Below, in pieces: positions 26,795 to 35,760 of a DNA stretch of 64,000 bases. Location: contig NZ_FNQO01000002.1 in the NCBI RefSeq assembly GCF_900107725.1, positions 744,001-808,000 of the forward strand. Direction: 5' to 3'. Position 1 is the first letter of the stretch. Each line of letters begins with the position of its first letter. This stretch comes from Microbulbifer marinus. Its GTDB lineage: Bacteria; Pseudomonadota; Gammaproteobacteria; Pseudomonadales; Cellvibrionaceae. The translations under genes and the position numbers were made by a program. The notes below the pieces were generated by a model that saw only the letters and a list, made by a program, of their open reading frames with translations, did no database searches and was not told the DNA's origin.

Positions 26795-27901
26795 TCAGAA
26801 CGTATAGGTGATCGCCGCGAACCCGCTGACGACGCGGTCGTCGCCGACGATCGGGCTGTCGCGGATCTCGCTGTCCAGCTGTTCCACCGCCACGCTCAGC
26901 GCCGCGCGCCAGTTTTCCGACAGCTCCAGTAGGCCGCCGACGCCGATCTCGATGGTATAGCTGCTGCCGACGGCATAGGCCGGCCGGCCCGGGATTGCCG
27001 CGGATTCCGGCACGCCGTAGTCGTAATCCGCCAGGTCGCTGCTCAGCCAGTTGATGCCGAGTTCCGGTACCAGGCGCAAATTGCCGAACTGGAAACCGCG
27101 AAACACACTGATCGCCGCGGCGCCGCCGCCGATACGGTCGAGCACATCGTGTTCGTACAGCACCTCGAACTCCGTGCCGGCCGGCCCCTCGTAGACCAGG
27201 CCGAGTCCGCCCATCAGCGTCGCATCGCGGTCGCCGAGCCCCTCGAGTATGTCGGCGTCGTCCTCTTCATAGGCGCCGAGGCGATAGGAGGCGGACAGTG
27301 CCAGGCGCAGCTTGCCGCTGCCGAGCAGGCCGTAGCGCAGCTGCGGGCCAACCCACTGCAAGCGCTCGCCGAAGTAGGTGATGGCGGGTATCACCTGGAT
27401 CACGGTGGTATCCGAGCCCACATAGGGGCTGCTGCGGCCGATGACGCCGAGGCCGACACCCCACTGGCCGGATTCGCCGAGCACGTCGTAGAGGCGGATG
27501 TCCACGTTGGTTGCCTGGCCGGGCTGCACGGTGATGGCGGCGCGCTGGAAGCTGGGCGGGCCCTTGGGCTGATAGTCGTTGGACAGCCCCAGGGGTTCCA
27601 GCGGGATGCCGATAAAATTCTTGTCGAGCGTGCGGTTGTCGTTTTTGTCCAGGTAGGCCAGCACGGCGACCGTGCCTGCCGGCACATCGGCAATCACGTA
27701 GGTATCGTCGGGCTGGATGGTATAGCGGACTTCTCGCACCGGATTGCGGAAATCCCCGAAGGTATCCGCGTTGTTATAAACCTGCAGCACCAGGGAGCCC
27801 TCGGCTGGCAGGTTATGTACGCGGACGCTGATTTCTTCGGCGACCGCGCTGGAGAAACTGAACAGTAAGGCGAGTAGCAGGGCCGTGCTTAACGTTTTCA
27901 T
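26795..27901 (-). CDS. DUF2141-MipA/OmpV fusion outer-membrane protein
   Basis: 368 residues with a Sec signal peptide (cleavage near AVA-EE, residue 21). Residues 22-140 match the small beta-sandwich DUF2141 pattern (LVLQVYNNADTFGDF, VLAYLDKNDNRTLDKNFIGIP). Residues 145-368 look like an MipA/OmpV beta-barrel: alternating aromatic strands (ERLQWVGPQLRYGLLG), ending in a C-terminal Phe (GFAAITYTF) as expected for outer-membrane insertion. The two families usually occur as separate proteins, so this is a fusion with a periplasmic or surface domain in front of the barrel. The substrate is unknown. It is divergent from nothing nearby; the next gene upstream is also on the minus strand. Confidence 0.75.
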   Translation of the reverse strand: MKTLSTALLLALLFSFSSAVAEEISVRVHNLPAEGSLVLQVYNNADTFGDFRNPVREVRYTIQPDDTYVIADVPAGTVAVLAYLDKNDNRTLDKNFIGIPLEPLGLSNDYQPKGPPSFQRAAITVQPGQATNVDIRLYDVLGESGQWGVGLGVIGRSSPYVGSDTTVIQVIPAITYFGERLQWVGPQLRYGLLGSGKLRLALSASYRLGAYEEDDADILEGLGDRDATLMGGLGLVYEGPAGTEFEVLYEHDVLDRIGGGAAAISVFRGFQFGNLRLVPELGINWLSSDLADYDYGVPESAAIPGRPAYAVGSSYTIEIGVGGLLELSENWRAALSVAVEQLDSEIRDSPIVGDDRVVSGFAAITYTF

Positions 27902-28031
27902 CGATACCGCGTGTCCTTTTGCAACTGAATAAACAGTATACGAATGCGGTTACCGTTCAGATGTTGAGTACAGCGCCCCTATTCGATTCCTTTTTAGTTG
28001 GCCTTTCCGAGTCGGACTTGTGCCGTCGACT

Positions 28032-29537
28032 TTATCGGGTCCACCAGTCAATAAATTCCTGCCCCACGGCATGCTGCGGCAGCGAGTGTGCATCTTCCTC
28101 GATGCCCTGCTCCTGTTCCATTTCGGTCACGCGCCGGTTGGCGGCGGCGAACCAGGCGGCGGGATCATTAAGGCCTTTATTCAGTGCCTCGCCGTACAGC
28201 GCCGCGCTGAACCAGGTGTGTTCGGAGTCATCGCCGCAGCCGAAGGAGGTGCGGTCCGGGGCGGCGGAGGTGAATACCACGCGATTAGGGCTGGCCAGAG
28301 CCTCTTTCCAAAGGCCGGAATAGCAGGCGGATACGATGAGCCACTGGTGCTGCGCGCGTAGGCCGTCCAGCCACTGCTTGCCGTCTTCTACGGAAATATC
28401 GTTCAGCGGCAGCTTGTTTTCTTTGAGAACCAGGTCGCCGTTCTCGTCGCCGTGGCTGACCAGGTGCACCAGCAGCAGGTCTTCTTCCGGATCCATCTGC
28501 GCATCCAAGGCTTTTAGGCTTTGCCGCACGCTGGTGCGCGTCGCCAGTGGCAGTTTGTCCCCGCCGCCGTTACTGAGGCGGATTTGCCGCTGCTCGATAT
28601 CGAATACCGAGCCGAGCCTTGCCGATACCCAGTCCACCTCTTTGGCAAACACCGGCGAGGTACCGTCACCGCCCACCACCAGCAGGTACACATCGCGCAC
28701 CCCCGGTCGCTGCGGTGCCAGTGCGGCGAGCGCAGACCGCAGGCGCTCGGCTTCACTGTACAGGCGCGCTTCCACCGCGGCCCTTTGCTGTTTTTCGTTG
28801 CCACGCCAGGCCTGTTTGCTGGGGTAATATTGGCCGGCGACAAAGAAGCCGGTTTCTTCCACCGCTTTGCCGCGCTCATCTTTGTGGATCAGCACACCTT
28901 CGCCGTTGGCTTCCCCGTACTCGAAGTTGGCCCGGATAATGGTGCCGTCCGGCTGGGTAAGTTCCCCTTCGCCGGCGTAGAAGGAATATTCGAAGCCGCC
29001 CTGGTAGCGATAGCCCTGTTCGTCGCGGTAGCTGCCCTGCACCAGGTAGCCGTCCGCGAAGGTGCCTTCATAGTGGGCGCCTTCCGCGGTGATCTGGTGG
29101 CCCTGGCCGTGGGGCATCAGGTTCAGGAATTCCCCTTCATAGGATCCGGCGTCCGTCCACGCAACGGAGCCTTTCAATAATTCCCCCTGCTGGAATTCTC
29201 CTTCCCAGACGCCCTCCGCACATTCATAGCGGCCGTGGCCGCTGAGCTCGCCATCGAGAAACTCGCCTTCGTAGAAGCAGCCATCACCGTAATCGAAGCG
29301 CCCGCGCCCGCTGATGCGGCCCTGCACGAATTCGCCTTCGTAGTGGCGCCCGTCCGGCCAGCTCAATTCGCCCTTACCGTGAAACAGCCCGTTCTGCAGA
29401 CTCCCGGCGTATACCGAACCGTCCGGCAGGGTGGTGTTCTCGGCAGAATGCACCGGCTCGCAGCCGGCGAGCATCAACAGCAGTGCCGGGAGCGTGAGCA
29501 AGCGGGTAAAAGAGGCGGGTTTCATTCGCAATGCCAT
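28032..29537 (-). CDS. Lipoprotein with MORN repeats and a C13 (legumain/caspase-like) peptidase domain
   Basis: 501 residues. The N-terminus has a lipobox LAGC near residue 25, so the mature protein should be membrane-anchored. Residues 35-240 hold about eight MORN-type repeats (YEGEF..G). Residues 290-501 form a C13/caspase-fold peptidase: LLVVGGDGTSPVF, the catalytic His in VSHG (His362) and the catalytic Cys in SACYSG (Cys405), both intact. C13 enzymes cleave after Asn/Asp; MORN repeats bind lipids or proteins. By inference it is an envelope protease directed by its MORN part. Start: ATG 29537, or ATG 29525 four codons later. Neighbours are not obviously functionally related. Confidence 0.8.
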   Translation of the reverse strand: MALRMKPASFTRLLTLPALLLMLAGCEPVHSAENTTLPDGSVYAGSLQNGLFHGKGELSWPDGRHYEGEFVQGRISGRGRFDYGDGCFYEGEFLDGELSGHGRYECAEGVWEGEFQQGELLKGSVAWTDAGSYEGEFLNLMPHGQGHQITAEGAHYEGTFADGYLVQGSYRDEQGYRYQGGFEYSFYAGEGELTQPDGTIIRANFEYGEANGEGVLIHKDERGKAVEETGFFVAGQYYPSKQAWRGNEKQQRAAVEARLYSEAERLRSALAALAPQRPGVRDVYLLVVGGDGTSPVFAKEVDWVSARLGSVFDIEQRQIRLSNGGGDKLPLATRTSVRQSLKALDAQMDPEEDLLLVHLVSHGDENGDLVLKENKLPLNDISVEDGKQWLDGLRAQHQWLIVSACYSGLWKEALASPNRVVFTSAAPDRTSFGCGDDSEHTWFSAALYGEALNKGLNDPAAWFAAANRRVTEMEQEQGIEEDAHSLPQHAVGQEFIDWWTR

Positions 29538-29755
29538 CGTTTTGATTATTAAAGTCAGACTAACAAAATGAGGTCTGCTGCGCTCAAAAGATTTGGCTGG
29601 CGGCCAGCGATGTCTGAGCGAACAGGAGAGATAACCTCGAAGCAGATTTGTTCTTAAACCTAGAAGGTCATATCGGCTCCCCGACTAAAATATTGTGCTC
29701 ATTATTCGGCAATGCAGCGTGAAAAACTAAAAGCCCGGGCCCTCAGGGGAGGTGT

Positions 29756-30385
29756 CTAATCGGTGCGATAGGGCAGGTGCTTGTAGATATTCCCGGCCGG
29801 GGCATAGTTACAGGTCACGATGGTGCGGAAGTTGCCGCGCGGGCAGTGATAAACCCCGCAGCCGACCGCGCGCGGCAGTTTCCTGCCCTTTGCATCGAAC
29901 GCATTCATGCTGTCCCAGATCAGCTGGCTGTAGTGGCCGGTTTTCAGATCCTTGAACGGGCGGTAGCGATACTGCGCGGCTTCCCCGGCCCAGCCCGCCA
30001 CTGCCTGCGACAGTGCGTCCGTCTCCGCAAGGTGGGCGGAGGAGTAAAAGATATTTTCCCCGATCGACGGATACGCCGGGTTGCCGCCATTGGCAATGAA
30101 ATGCTCGCGGCGTTTGCCGTTGTGGCCCGGGCGGGAATTGCACTGCGCTGCGGACCAGTTGTAGGCAGTGCGGGCCAGCGCCTTGTCGTACTTCAGCATC
30201 GCCACCGGCGGGTTCGGTTTGGGGCTGTTCGGCAGGCGGCCGGCGTTCAGTTTTTTCCTGACCTGGTTGTGCAGATCGAGGGCCTTGCATTTGCCGGCCC
30301 TGGTGCAGTCCGGGGCGGCCGCACCGGCCTGGGCGGCGATGGTGACAGCGATGGCTAGCAGTAACGTGATAAGGCTTTGGTTCAC
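29756..30385 (-). CDS. Secreted CAP-domain (SCP/PR-1-like) protein
   Basis: 209 residues from a GTG start, preferred because it places a normal signal peptide (ITLLLAIAVTIAAQAGAAA) at the N-terminus and has AGGGTG upstream; the frame is open to an ATG at 30445. Internal motifs are those of CAP proteins: LHNQVRKKL with a first His, SIGENIFYSS, GHYSQLIWDS with the second His, and GCGVYHCP..TIVTCNYAPAGN. The conserved His/Glu cavity looks present. CAP proteins bind lipids, sterols or metals or act as proteases; the role here is unknown. Confidence 0.75.
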   Translation of the reverse strand: MNQSLITLLLAIAVTIAAQAGAAAPDCTRAGKCKALDLHNQVRKKLNAGRLPNSPKPNPPVAMLKYDKALARTAYNWSAAQCNSRPGHNGKRREHFIANGGNPAYPSIGENIFYSSAHLAETDALSQAVAGWAGEAAQYRYRPFKDLKTGHYSQLIWDSMNAFDAKGRKLPRAVGCGVYHCPRGNFRTIVTCNYAPAGNIYKHLPYRTD

Positions 30386-30533
30386 GTTTTCACCCTGGGT
30401 TTCAATGTCAGCATCAGTAGTAGTGAGAAACTGTCCGGTCGGCAAAAAGGATGCAAGGCGGGCGCAAGCGCAACGGTGCGCGTGTGCTCTCCGGCCCGGG
30501 CGCGCCGGCGGCTCGATTGAGAATCGCTACAGG

Positions 30534-30561
30534 CGCCGGCATACTGCCGGCGAAGCATTTT
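30534..30561 (+). promoter_or_regulatory. Leader hairpin before the VOC gene
   Basis: A perfect 8-bp stem CGCCGGCA/TGCCGGCG with a TAC loop, then AAGCATTTTTA. It resembles an intrinsic terminator but lies just upstream of the VOC start at 30579 with no + strand gene before it, so it would act as an attenuator or limit read-in. Confidence 0.35.
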
Positions 30562-30578
30562 TATAGCGGGAATCCCCT

Positions 30579-31013
30579 ATGGCCCTGACCCCTTTCCACC
30601 TCGCGATCCAGGTCCGCGATATCGACGAGGCGCGCGATTTCTACGGCAGCAAGATGGGCCTCGCCGAGGGCCGCAGCGCCGAGCACTGGGTAGACTGGGA
30701 CTTCTTCGGCCACCAGGTCGTTACCCACCTGAATCCGGCCATCGGCAGGGACGGCAAGGTGGCGGCCATCGCCAATCACGTCGACGGCCACGGCGTGCCG
30801 GTGCCGCACTTCGGCGTGGTGCTGGAGTTCGAACAGTGGCGGGCGTTTGCCGAGCGGGCCAGAAGCTTCGTCGACGAGTTCGTCATCGAGCCCTATATCC
30901 GCTTCGCCGGCCAGCCCGGCGAGCAGGGCACGATGTTTTTCCTCGATCCGAGCGGCAATGCGCTGGAATTCAAGGGTTTCCGCGATATCCACAGCGAGCT
31001 GTTCGCGAAATAA
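30579..31013 (+). CDS. VOC-family dioxygenase/glyoxalase-like protein
   Basis: 144 residues, a single-chain two-module VOC fold. FHLAIQVRDIDEARDFYGSK carries the first metal-type His; the second module begins at VPHFGVVLEF (His near 69) and ends at FFLDPSGNALEFKGF with the metal-type Glu. Bacterial homologues are annotated glyoxalase or dioxygenase, and I cannot choose a substrate. A leader hairpin lies 18 bp upstream. Confidence 0.75.
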   Translation: MALTPFHLAIQVRDIDEARDFYGSKMGLAEGRSAEHWVDWDFFGHQVVTHLNPAIGRDGKVAAIANHVDGHGVPVPHFGVVLEFEQWRAFAERARSFVDEFVIEPYIRFAGQPGEQGTMFFLDPSGNALEFKGFRDIHSELFAK

Positions 31014-31071
31014 CGGCGTTCACACCGGGCAGCGGCAGGCCTGTCAAGGCGCGCGGCGGGGATACGGCCGT

Positions 31072-31905
31072 TCAGTAGTAGAGGAGCGGGTGGGACAGAT
31101 CGCCGCCCAGCGCCTCGGACAGGTCGAGCTCATCGGCCTCGGGATAGAGCGTGTTGATCACCAGCCGCGGCTCCGACACATAGGAGGCGGGGCCCATGGC
31201 ACCGACCGTCAGGTTGACGCTGAAAAAGCGCATCAGCTCGCCCCGGTATTCCTGTTCCACCCGAAAACTGGCCATCGGTTCGAGCCTTGAGGCAATCTGC
31301 GCCCAGTCTTTCGGTACGCCCGGATGCGCGGCCAGCTCGCGCACCATCGCGTGGTATATCGGGTCGTTGGTCAGCAGCGCCTCCTGCTGGGTATACATCA
31401 GGATCATCGCCAGTGTGTGCTGCCACGAATCCAGCGCGACCCCTTCCGGTGGGCGGCGAAACATAAAATTGAAATGGTTTTCCACCTTCGCCAGCTCTTC
31501 AGCGGTGACCGACTCACGGTAGAAGGCGACCCAGCTGCGATTGACCATCAGCAGGCGACAGTAGCGGTCGGTCAGCACCGCCGGGTAGGGATCCATCGCG
31601 CGTAGCGACAGCAGGGTGGCCTTGCGCAGCCACTTGAATTCCGGTGCCTGGAAGTCGACTTCGCGGCTCTCGGCCAGGTAGCCGGCGGCGAGGCGCAGGT
31701 AGCTGCTGTCGCGCTCACCCAGGTCCAGTGCACGGCTGATAGCGCCCACCAGCGCCTCGCTGGGCCTGGCCTTGCCGTTTTCAAGGAAGCTGATATGGCG
31801 GGTGGAGGACTCAAGGCTGAGTGCCAGCGTTTCCTGGCTGAGGCCGCGTACCCGCCGCCAGAAGCGCAACAGGTGGCCGAACGCATTGTAGGCTGTTTCA
31901 CTCAT
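31072..31905 (-). CDS. XRE-family regulator with MmyB-like ligand-binding domain
   Basis: 277 residues. The N-terminal helix-turn-helix (RRVRGLSQETLALSLESSTRHISFLENGKARPS, about 17-49) is of XRE type. From about 105 an MmyB-like PAS-type ligand domain begins (AVLTDRYCRLLMVN, FNFMFRRP). MmyB-type regulators are often linked to fatty-acid genes and bind fatty acids. It is divergent from the acyl-CoA dehydrogenase/MaoC/SDR operon with a perfect palindrome in between, so it most likely controls that operon and itself. Confidence 0.85.
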   Translation of the reverse strand: MSETAYNAFGHLLRFWRRVRGLSQETLALSLESSTRHISFLENGKARPSEALVGAISRALDLGERDSSYLRLAAGYLAESREVDFQAPEFKWLRKATLLSLRAMDPYPAVLTDRYCRLLMVNRSWVAFYRESVTAEELAKVENHFNFMFRRPPEGVALDSWQHTLAMILMYTQQEALLTNDPIYHAMVRELAAHPGVPKDWAQIASRLEPMASFRVEQEYRGELMRFFSVNLTVGAMGPASYVSEPRLVINTLYPEADELDLSEALGGDLSHPLLYY

Positions 31906-31957
31906 TTCCCTGCCTCAAACGGCTAGCCGGATTCGCCGTGCCGGTGCCGGCCGAACT

Positions 31958-31972
31958 TGACCTCTGAGGTCA
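31958..31972. promoter_or_regulatory. Perfect palindrome between the XRE-MmyB regulator and the acyl-CoA operon
   Basis: TGACCTCTGAGGTCA, 7-bp arms around a single T. It overlaps a good -35-like hexamer TTGACC (31957-31962) on the + strand, so a bound regulator would block the operon promoter. It lies 53 bp from the regulator's start and 88 bp from the operon's first ATG. Confidence 0.65.
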
Positions 31973-32059
31973 TGGCCGAGTCTAGCAACTCCCAACACAA
32001 TACCCAACCGGCCCCTAAGCGGCCCATTCTTCCCGTCAGTAACAGGAACAAGGTGACCC

Positions 32060-33862
32060 ATGGCAGCACAAGCGCTCAGCGAACGCGACCTGGCATTCAT
32101 GCTCTACGAGCTGTTCGATGCAGAATCCCTCACCAAGCGCCCGCGCTATGCCGACCACAGCCGCGACACCTTCGACGCGGCCATCGAAACCGGCAAGACG
32201 GTAGCACTGAAGCATTTCCTGCCCATCCGGCAGCAAGTGGACATCAACGAACCCACCTTCGACGGTGAGCGCGTGCACCTGCTGCCGGAAATCAAGCCGG
32301 CACTGGACGCGATCATCGAGGCCGGCCTCGCCGCGCCGGAAACAGATTTTGAAGACGGTGGCATGCAGCTGCCGCTGATCGTCACCAATGCCGTGCAGGC
32401 TCATCTGTGGGCGGCGGCCAGCACCACGTTCGGCTACATTTCCCTGACCAACGCCAACGCCAACCTGATCGAGGCGCACGGCTCGCCGGAGCAGGTGGAG
32501 AAGTGGGTCAAGCCGATGCGCGAGGGTCGCTTCATGGGCACCATGGCGATGACCGAACCCGGTGCGGGCTCCGGCCTCGCCGACCTCACCACTACCGCCA
32601 CCCGCGATGAAGACGGCGGCTACCGCATCACCGGCAACAAGATCTTCATCTCCGGCGGTGACCACGAGCTCAGTGAGAACATCGTGCACCTGGTGCTCGC
32701 CCGCGTGAAGGGTGCACCCAAGGGCGTGAAGGGGATCTCGCTGTTTATCGTGCCCAAGTTCCTGGTCAACGAAGACGGCAGTAACGGCGAGCGCAACGAC
32801 GTGGCGCTGGCCGGCCTGTTCCACAAGATGGGCGGGCGCGGACACACCTCCACCGCTCTCAGCTTCGGCGAGAAAGGCGGTGCCGTGGGCTACCTGGTCG
32901 GCGAGGAAAACCGCGGCCTGATGTACATGTTCCACATGATGAACGAGGCGCGCATCATGGTCGGCACCGGCGCGGCAATTACCGCCCTGACCGGTTACCA
33001 GTATTCCCTCGACTACGCCCGCGAGCGCCCCCAGGGCCGCCTGCTCGCCAACAAGGATCCGGAGTCTTCACCGATCAATATCATCGAGCATCCGGACGTG
33101 CGCCGCATGCTGCTGACCCAGAAGGCCTACGCCGAGGGCGCCTACGCGCTGTGCCTGTACGGCAGCCAGCTGGCCGATGACGAGAAGACCGCCGAGACCG
33201 AGGCAGAGCGGGCCCACGCGCACACGCTGCTCGACTTCCTCACCCCGATCATCAAGAGCTGGCCGTCGGAATACGGCCCGCAGGCGAACAGCCTCGCCAT
33301 CCAGGTCATGGGCGGGCACGGCTATATCAACGAGCACCCGGTGGAAATGTTCTACCGCGACAACCGCCTGAACCCGATTCACGAGGGCACCACCGGCATC
33401 CAGTCCCTGGACCTGCTCGGACGCAAGGTGCCGATGAACAAGTTTGCCGGCTACCGCGCCGTACTCGCGGAAATGCAGCAGACCATCGAACAGGCGCGCG
33501 ACAGCGAACTGAGCCTGTTCGCCGCCGACCTGCAGGCCGCGCTGGAGGAGCTGCAGCAGGCCACCAGTGCCGTGCTCGGTGCCACCGCGGAGAAAAACCC
33601 CGATCTGGTATTCTCGAACTCGGTCAGCTACCTGGAAATGTTCGGCCATGTCGTCATCGCCTGGATCTGGCTGCGCCAGGGCCTCGCCGCCGATGCCGGC
33701 CTGCAGCGCAATCCGCATCCGGAAGACGAGCACTTCTATCGCGGCAAGCTGCAGGCGATGCAGTACTTCTTCCGCTCGGAGCTGCCGAAAATCTACCACT
33801 GGTCAAAACTGGTCAAGGAAATCGACAGCACCAGCTTCGACATGCAGCCCGAGTGGTTCTGA
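32060..33862 (+). CDS. Acyl-CoA dehydrogenase (long form)
   Basis: 600 residues. Acyl-CoA dehydrogenase landmarks: FMGTMAMTEPGAGSGLADL (FAD/substrate loop, near 160), GNKIFISGGDH, GHTSTALSFGEKGG, then QVMGGHGYINEHPVEMFYRD near 415 and NPIHEGTTGIQ near 443, whose Glu sits at the catalytic-base position. An extra C-terminal helical domain of ~130 residues makes it longer than the ~385-residue short forms, as in FadE-like long enzymes. It introduces the alpha-beta double bond of an acyl-CoA, passing electrons to ETF. It is the first gene of a three-gene operon with an enoyl-CoA hydratase-like MaoC and an SDR, giving successive beta-oxidation-type steps. Confidence 0.9.
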   Translation: MAAQALSERDLAFMLYELFDAESLTKRPRYADHSRDTFDAAIETGKTVALKHFLPIRQQVDINEPTFDGERVHLLPEIKPALDAIIEAGLAAPETDFEDGGMQLPLIVTNAVQAHLWAAASTTFGYISLTNANANLIEAHGSPEQVEKWVKPMREGRFMGTMAMTEPGAGSGLADLTTTATRDEDGGYRITGNKIFISGGDHELSENIVHLVLARVKGAPKGVKGISLFIVPKFLVNEDGSNGERNDVALAGLFHKMGGRGHTSTALSFGEKGGAVGYLVGEENRGLMYMFHMMNEARIMVGTGAAITALTGYQYSLDYARERPQGRLLANKDPESSPINIIEHPDVRRMLLTQKAYAEGAYALCLYGSQLADDEKTAETEAERAHAHTLLDFLTPIIKSWPSEYGPQANSLAIQVMGGHGYINEHPVEMFYRDNRLNPIHEGTTGIQSLDLLGRKVPMNKFAGYRAVLAEMQQTIEQARDSELSLFAADLQAALEELQQATSAVLGATAEKNPDLVFSNSVSYLEMFGHVVIAWIWLRQGLAADAGLQRNPHPEDEHFYRGKLQAMQYFFRSELPKIYHWSKLVKEIDSTSFDMQPEWF

Positions 33863-33931
33863 GGCGGCACCGGGATGACAGGGCGCAGTGCGCCCAGTGC
33901 ATAACAGAACATGAGAACGACAGGAGAGACC

Positions 33932-34390
33932 ATGAAGACGGTCAGTAAGCAAGAACTGCTGGAAAGCGTTGGCAAAACCCTGCAAACCAGCGACTGGTAC
34001 ACCGTGAACCAGGAACAGATCAACCTGTTCGCCGAGGTTACCCACGACCACCAGTTCATCCACGTCGATCCGCAGCGTGCGGCGCAGACACCGTTCGGCT
34101 CCACCATTGCCCACGGCTTCCTCACCCTGTCGCTGCTGTCGCATTTCGCCGAGTCTTTCATCCTGCTGGTGGAAGATCTGCAGATGGCCGTCAATTACGG
34201 TTTTGACAAGGTGCGCTTTATCGCCCCGGTAAAGGTCGACAGCCGTATCCGCGCACACGCGCGGCTGCTCGATGTCACCGAAAAAAATCCCGGCCAGTTT
34301 ATGTTGAAAACTGAAGTCACCGTCGAGATCGAGGGCGAGACAAAGCCCGCGCTGCTGGCCGAGTGGCTCACCATGCAGGTGGCCGGCTGA
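33932..34390 (+). CDS. MaoC-family (R)-specific enoyl-CoA hydratase-like protein
   Basis: 152 residues from ATG 33932, which has an AGGAG site; an upstream ATG at 33911 is in frame but poorly placed. The hydratase-2 motif is clear: FAEVTHDHQFIHVDP (catalytic-type Asp/His) and FGSTIAHGFLTLSLL. The hot-dog fold probably dimerises. It would hydrate the enoyl-CoA made by the preceding dehydrogenase to an (R)-3-hydroxyacyl-CoA. It sits 69 bp after that gene and 59 bp before the SDR. Confidence 0.85.
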   Translation: MKTVSKQELLESVGKTLQTSDWYTVNQEQINLFAEVTHDHQFIHVDPQRAAQTPFGSTIAHGFLTLSLLSHFAESFILLVEDLQMAVNYGFDKVRFIAPVKVDSRIRAHARLLDVTEKNPGQFMLKTEVTVEIEGETKPALLAEWLTMQVAG

Positions 34391-34449
34391 TTCCGACGAG
34401 CCGCCCCCGTGCGGCTAATCCGTAACGAAAGAACGATGGAGAGAAGATT

Positions 34450-35364
34450 ATGAGTGTACGCTTTGACGGCCAGGTGGCCATCGTAACCGGCGCCGGCAAC
34501 GGTCTCGGAAAATCTCATGCGCTGGCACTGGCCGCGCGCGGTGCAAAAGTCGTGGTCAACGACCTCGGCGGCGCCCGCGACGGCAGCGGCGCCTCCTCCG
34601 AAGCCGCACAGGAAGTGGTGCGTGAAATCGAGGCCAATGGTGGCGAGGCGATTGCACACGGCGCCAACGTAGCCAAGTACGACGAAGTTCAGGACATGGT
34701 GCAGCAGGCCATGGACAAGTGGGGCCGCGTCGACATCCTGATCAATAACGCCGGCATCCTGCGCGACAAGACCTTCGCCAAGATGGAGCTGGCCGATTTC
34801 CAGCTGGTCATGGACGTGCATGTGATGGGCTCCGTGAACTGCACCAAGGCGGTGTGGGAAATCATGCGCGCGCAGAACTACGGCCGCATCGTCATGACCA
34901 CCTCGTCGAGCGGTATGTACGGCAACTTCGGCCAGTCCAACTACGGCGCAGCGAAAATGGCGGTGCTGGGCTTTATGAACACCCTGGTATTGGAAGGGGC
35001 CAAGTACGATATCCGTGTCAACGCGCTGTCACCAACCGCCGGCACCCGCATGACCGAAGACCTGATGCCGCCGGAAATCCTGGAGATGCTCACGCCGGAA
35101 GCGGTGACCGCAGGCGCCCTGACCCTGTGTCACAAGGATGCGCCGAACCGCTTCATCCTCTGCGCCGGTGCCGGCGGCTATGCCAGCACCCGCCTGTTTG
35201 AAACGGCCGGCACCTTTATTCCGGCCGACGAGCAGACCCCGGAGGCCGTGATCGAAAACTGGGACAAAATCTGCGACCAGAGTGGCCAGGCGGAACTCGC
35301 CTCCGGCGCCGGGCAGACCGAGAAGTTCCTCACCATGGCCATGGCCCACACACAGCCGGCCTGA
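34450..35364 (+). CDS. SDR-family 3-hydroxyacyl-CoA dehydrogenase-like protein (HSD17B4-type)
   Basis: 304 residues with a Rossmann NAD(P) motif VTGAGNGLGKSHAL near 13-26, a VVVNDLGGARDGSG segment typical of the HSD17B4/MFE-2 dehydrogenase branch, NNAGILRD near 98 and the catalytic YGAAK near 164. A ribosome site GGAGAG precedes the ATG. In MFE-2 enzymes this activity oxidises (R)-3-hydroxyacyl-CoA, which matches the MaoC hydratase just upstream. The operon therefore encodes an R-specific beta-oxidation-like sequence; the acyl chain is unknown. Confidence 0.85.
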   Translation: MSVRFDGQVAIVTGAGNGLGKSHALALAARGAKVVVNDLGGARDGSGASSEAAQEVVREIEANGGEAIAHGANVAKYDEVQDMVQQAMDKWGRVDILINNAGILRDKTFAKMELADFQLVMDVHVMGSVNCTKAVWEIMRAQNYGRIVMTTSSSGMYGNFGQSNYGAAKMAVLGFMNTLVLEGAKYDIRVNALSPTAGTRMTEDLMPPEILEMLTPEAVTAGALTLCHKDAPNRFILCAGAGGYASTRLFETAGTFIPADEQTPEAVIENWDKICDQSGQAELASGAGQTEKFLTMAMAHTQPA

Positions 35365-35398
35365 TTCAGGCTGCCGCGAACTTCGTAGCGACTGACGC

Positions 35399-35433
35399 AC
35401 ACCCCGGGGCCCTGATGGGCGCCGGGGTGTTCT
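35399..35433 (+). terminator. Terminator of the acyl-CoA operon
   Basis: A 9-bp stem ACACCCCGG/CCGGGGTGT with a 14-nt loop, 35 bp after the SDR stop, followed only by TCT. Stem strength and position support a terminator; the T-tract is poor. Confidence 0.6.
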
Positions 35434-35435
35434 AA

Positions 35436-35760
35436 TCTGGACCTTCGGGCGGGCCATCTACAAAGTAGGCGGCCCGTTGGGTTTTGATAGTGTGGTGTGT
35501 GTGGAGGATTGGCTTCGCCCGTTGGGCTCGCTGGTCTCCGGTGCTGCGCGTCTGCGAGTCGAACCGGGAGGTTCTGATCTGGACCCTCGGACGCACCATA
35601 TACAAGAAAGGCCACCGGTTGGGCATTGATGGTGCAGAGTGTGGAGGATTAGCTTCGCCCTTCGGGCTCGCTGGTCTCCGGTGCTGCGCACCTCCGGCTC
35701 GAACGGAGGTTCGAATCTAATCGCTGGGGCGGGCCATATACAAAGAAGGCCACCCTTTGG
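35436..35760 (+). repeat. Tandem degenerate tRNA-derived repeats
   Basis: Two full units of 142 and 138 bp start at 35436 and 35578, and a partial third starts at 35716. Each unit start reads like a tRNA 3' end on the + strand: a GTTC-containing T-arm remnant, a GC-rich acceptor strand, CCA, then a terminator-like stem. The middle of each unit repeats a GCTGGTCTCCGGTGCTGCGC block. They look like decayed inverted copies of the neighbouring tRNA-Arg. Short reading frames here are coincidental and were not annotated as genes. Confidence 0.7.
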
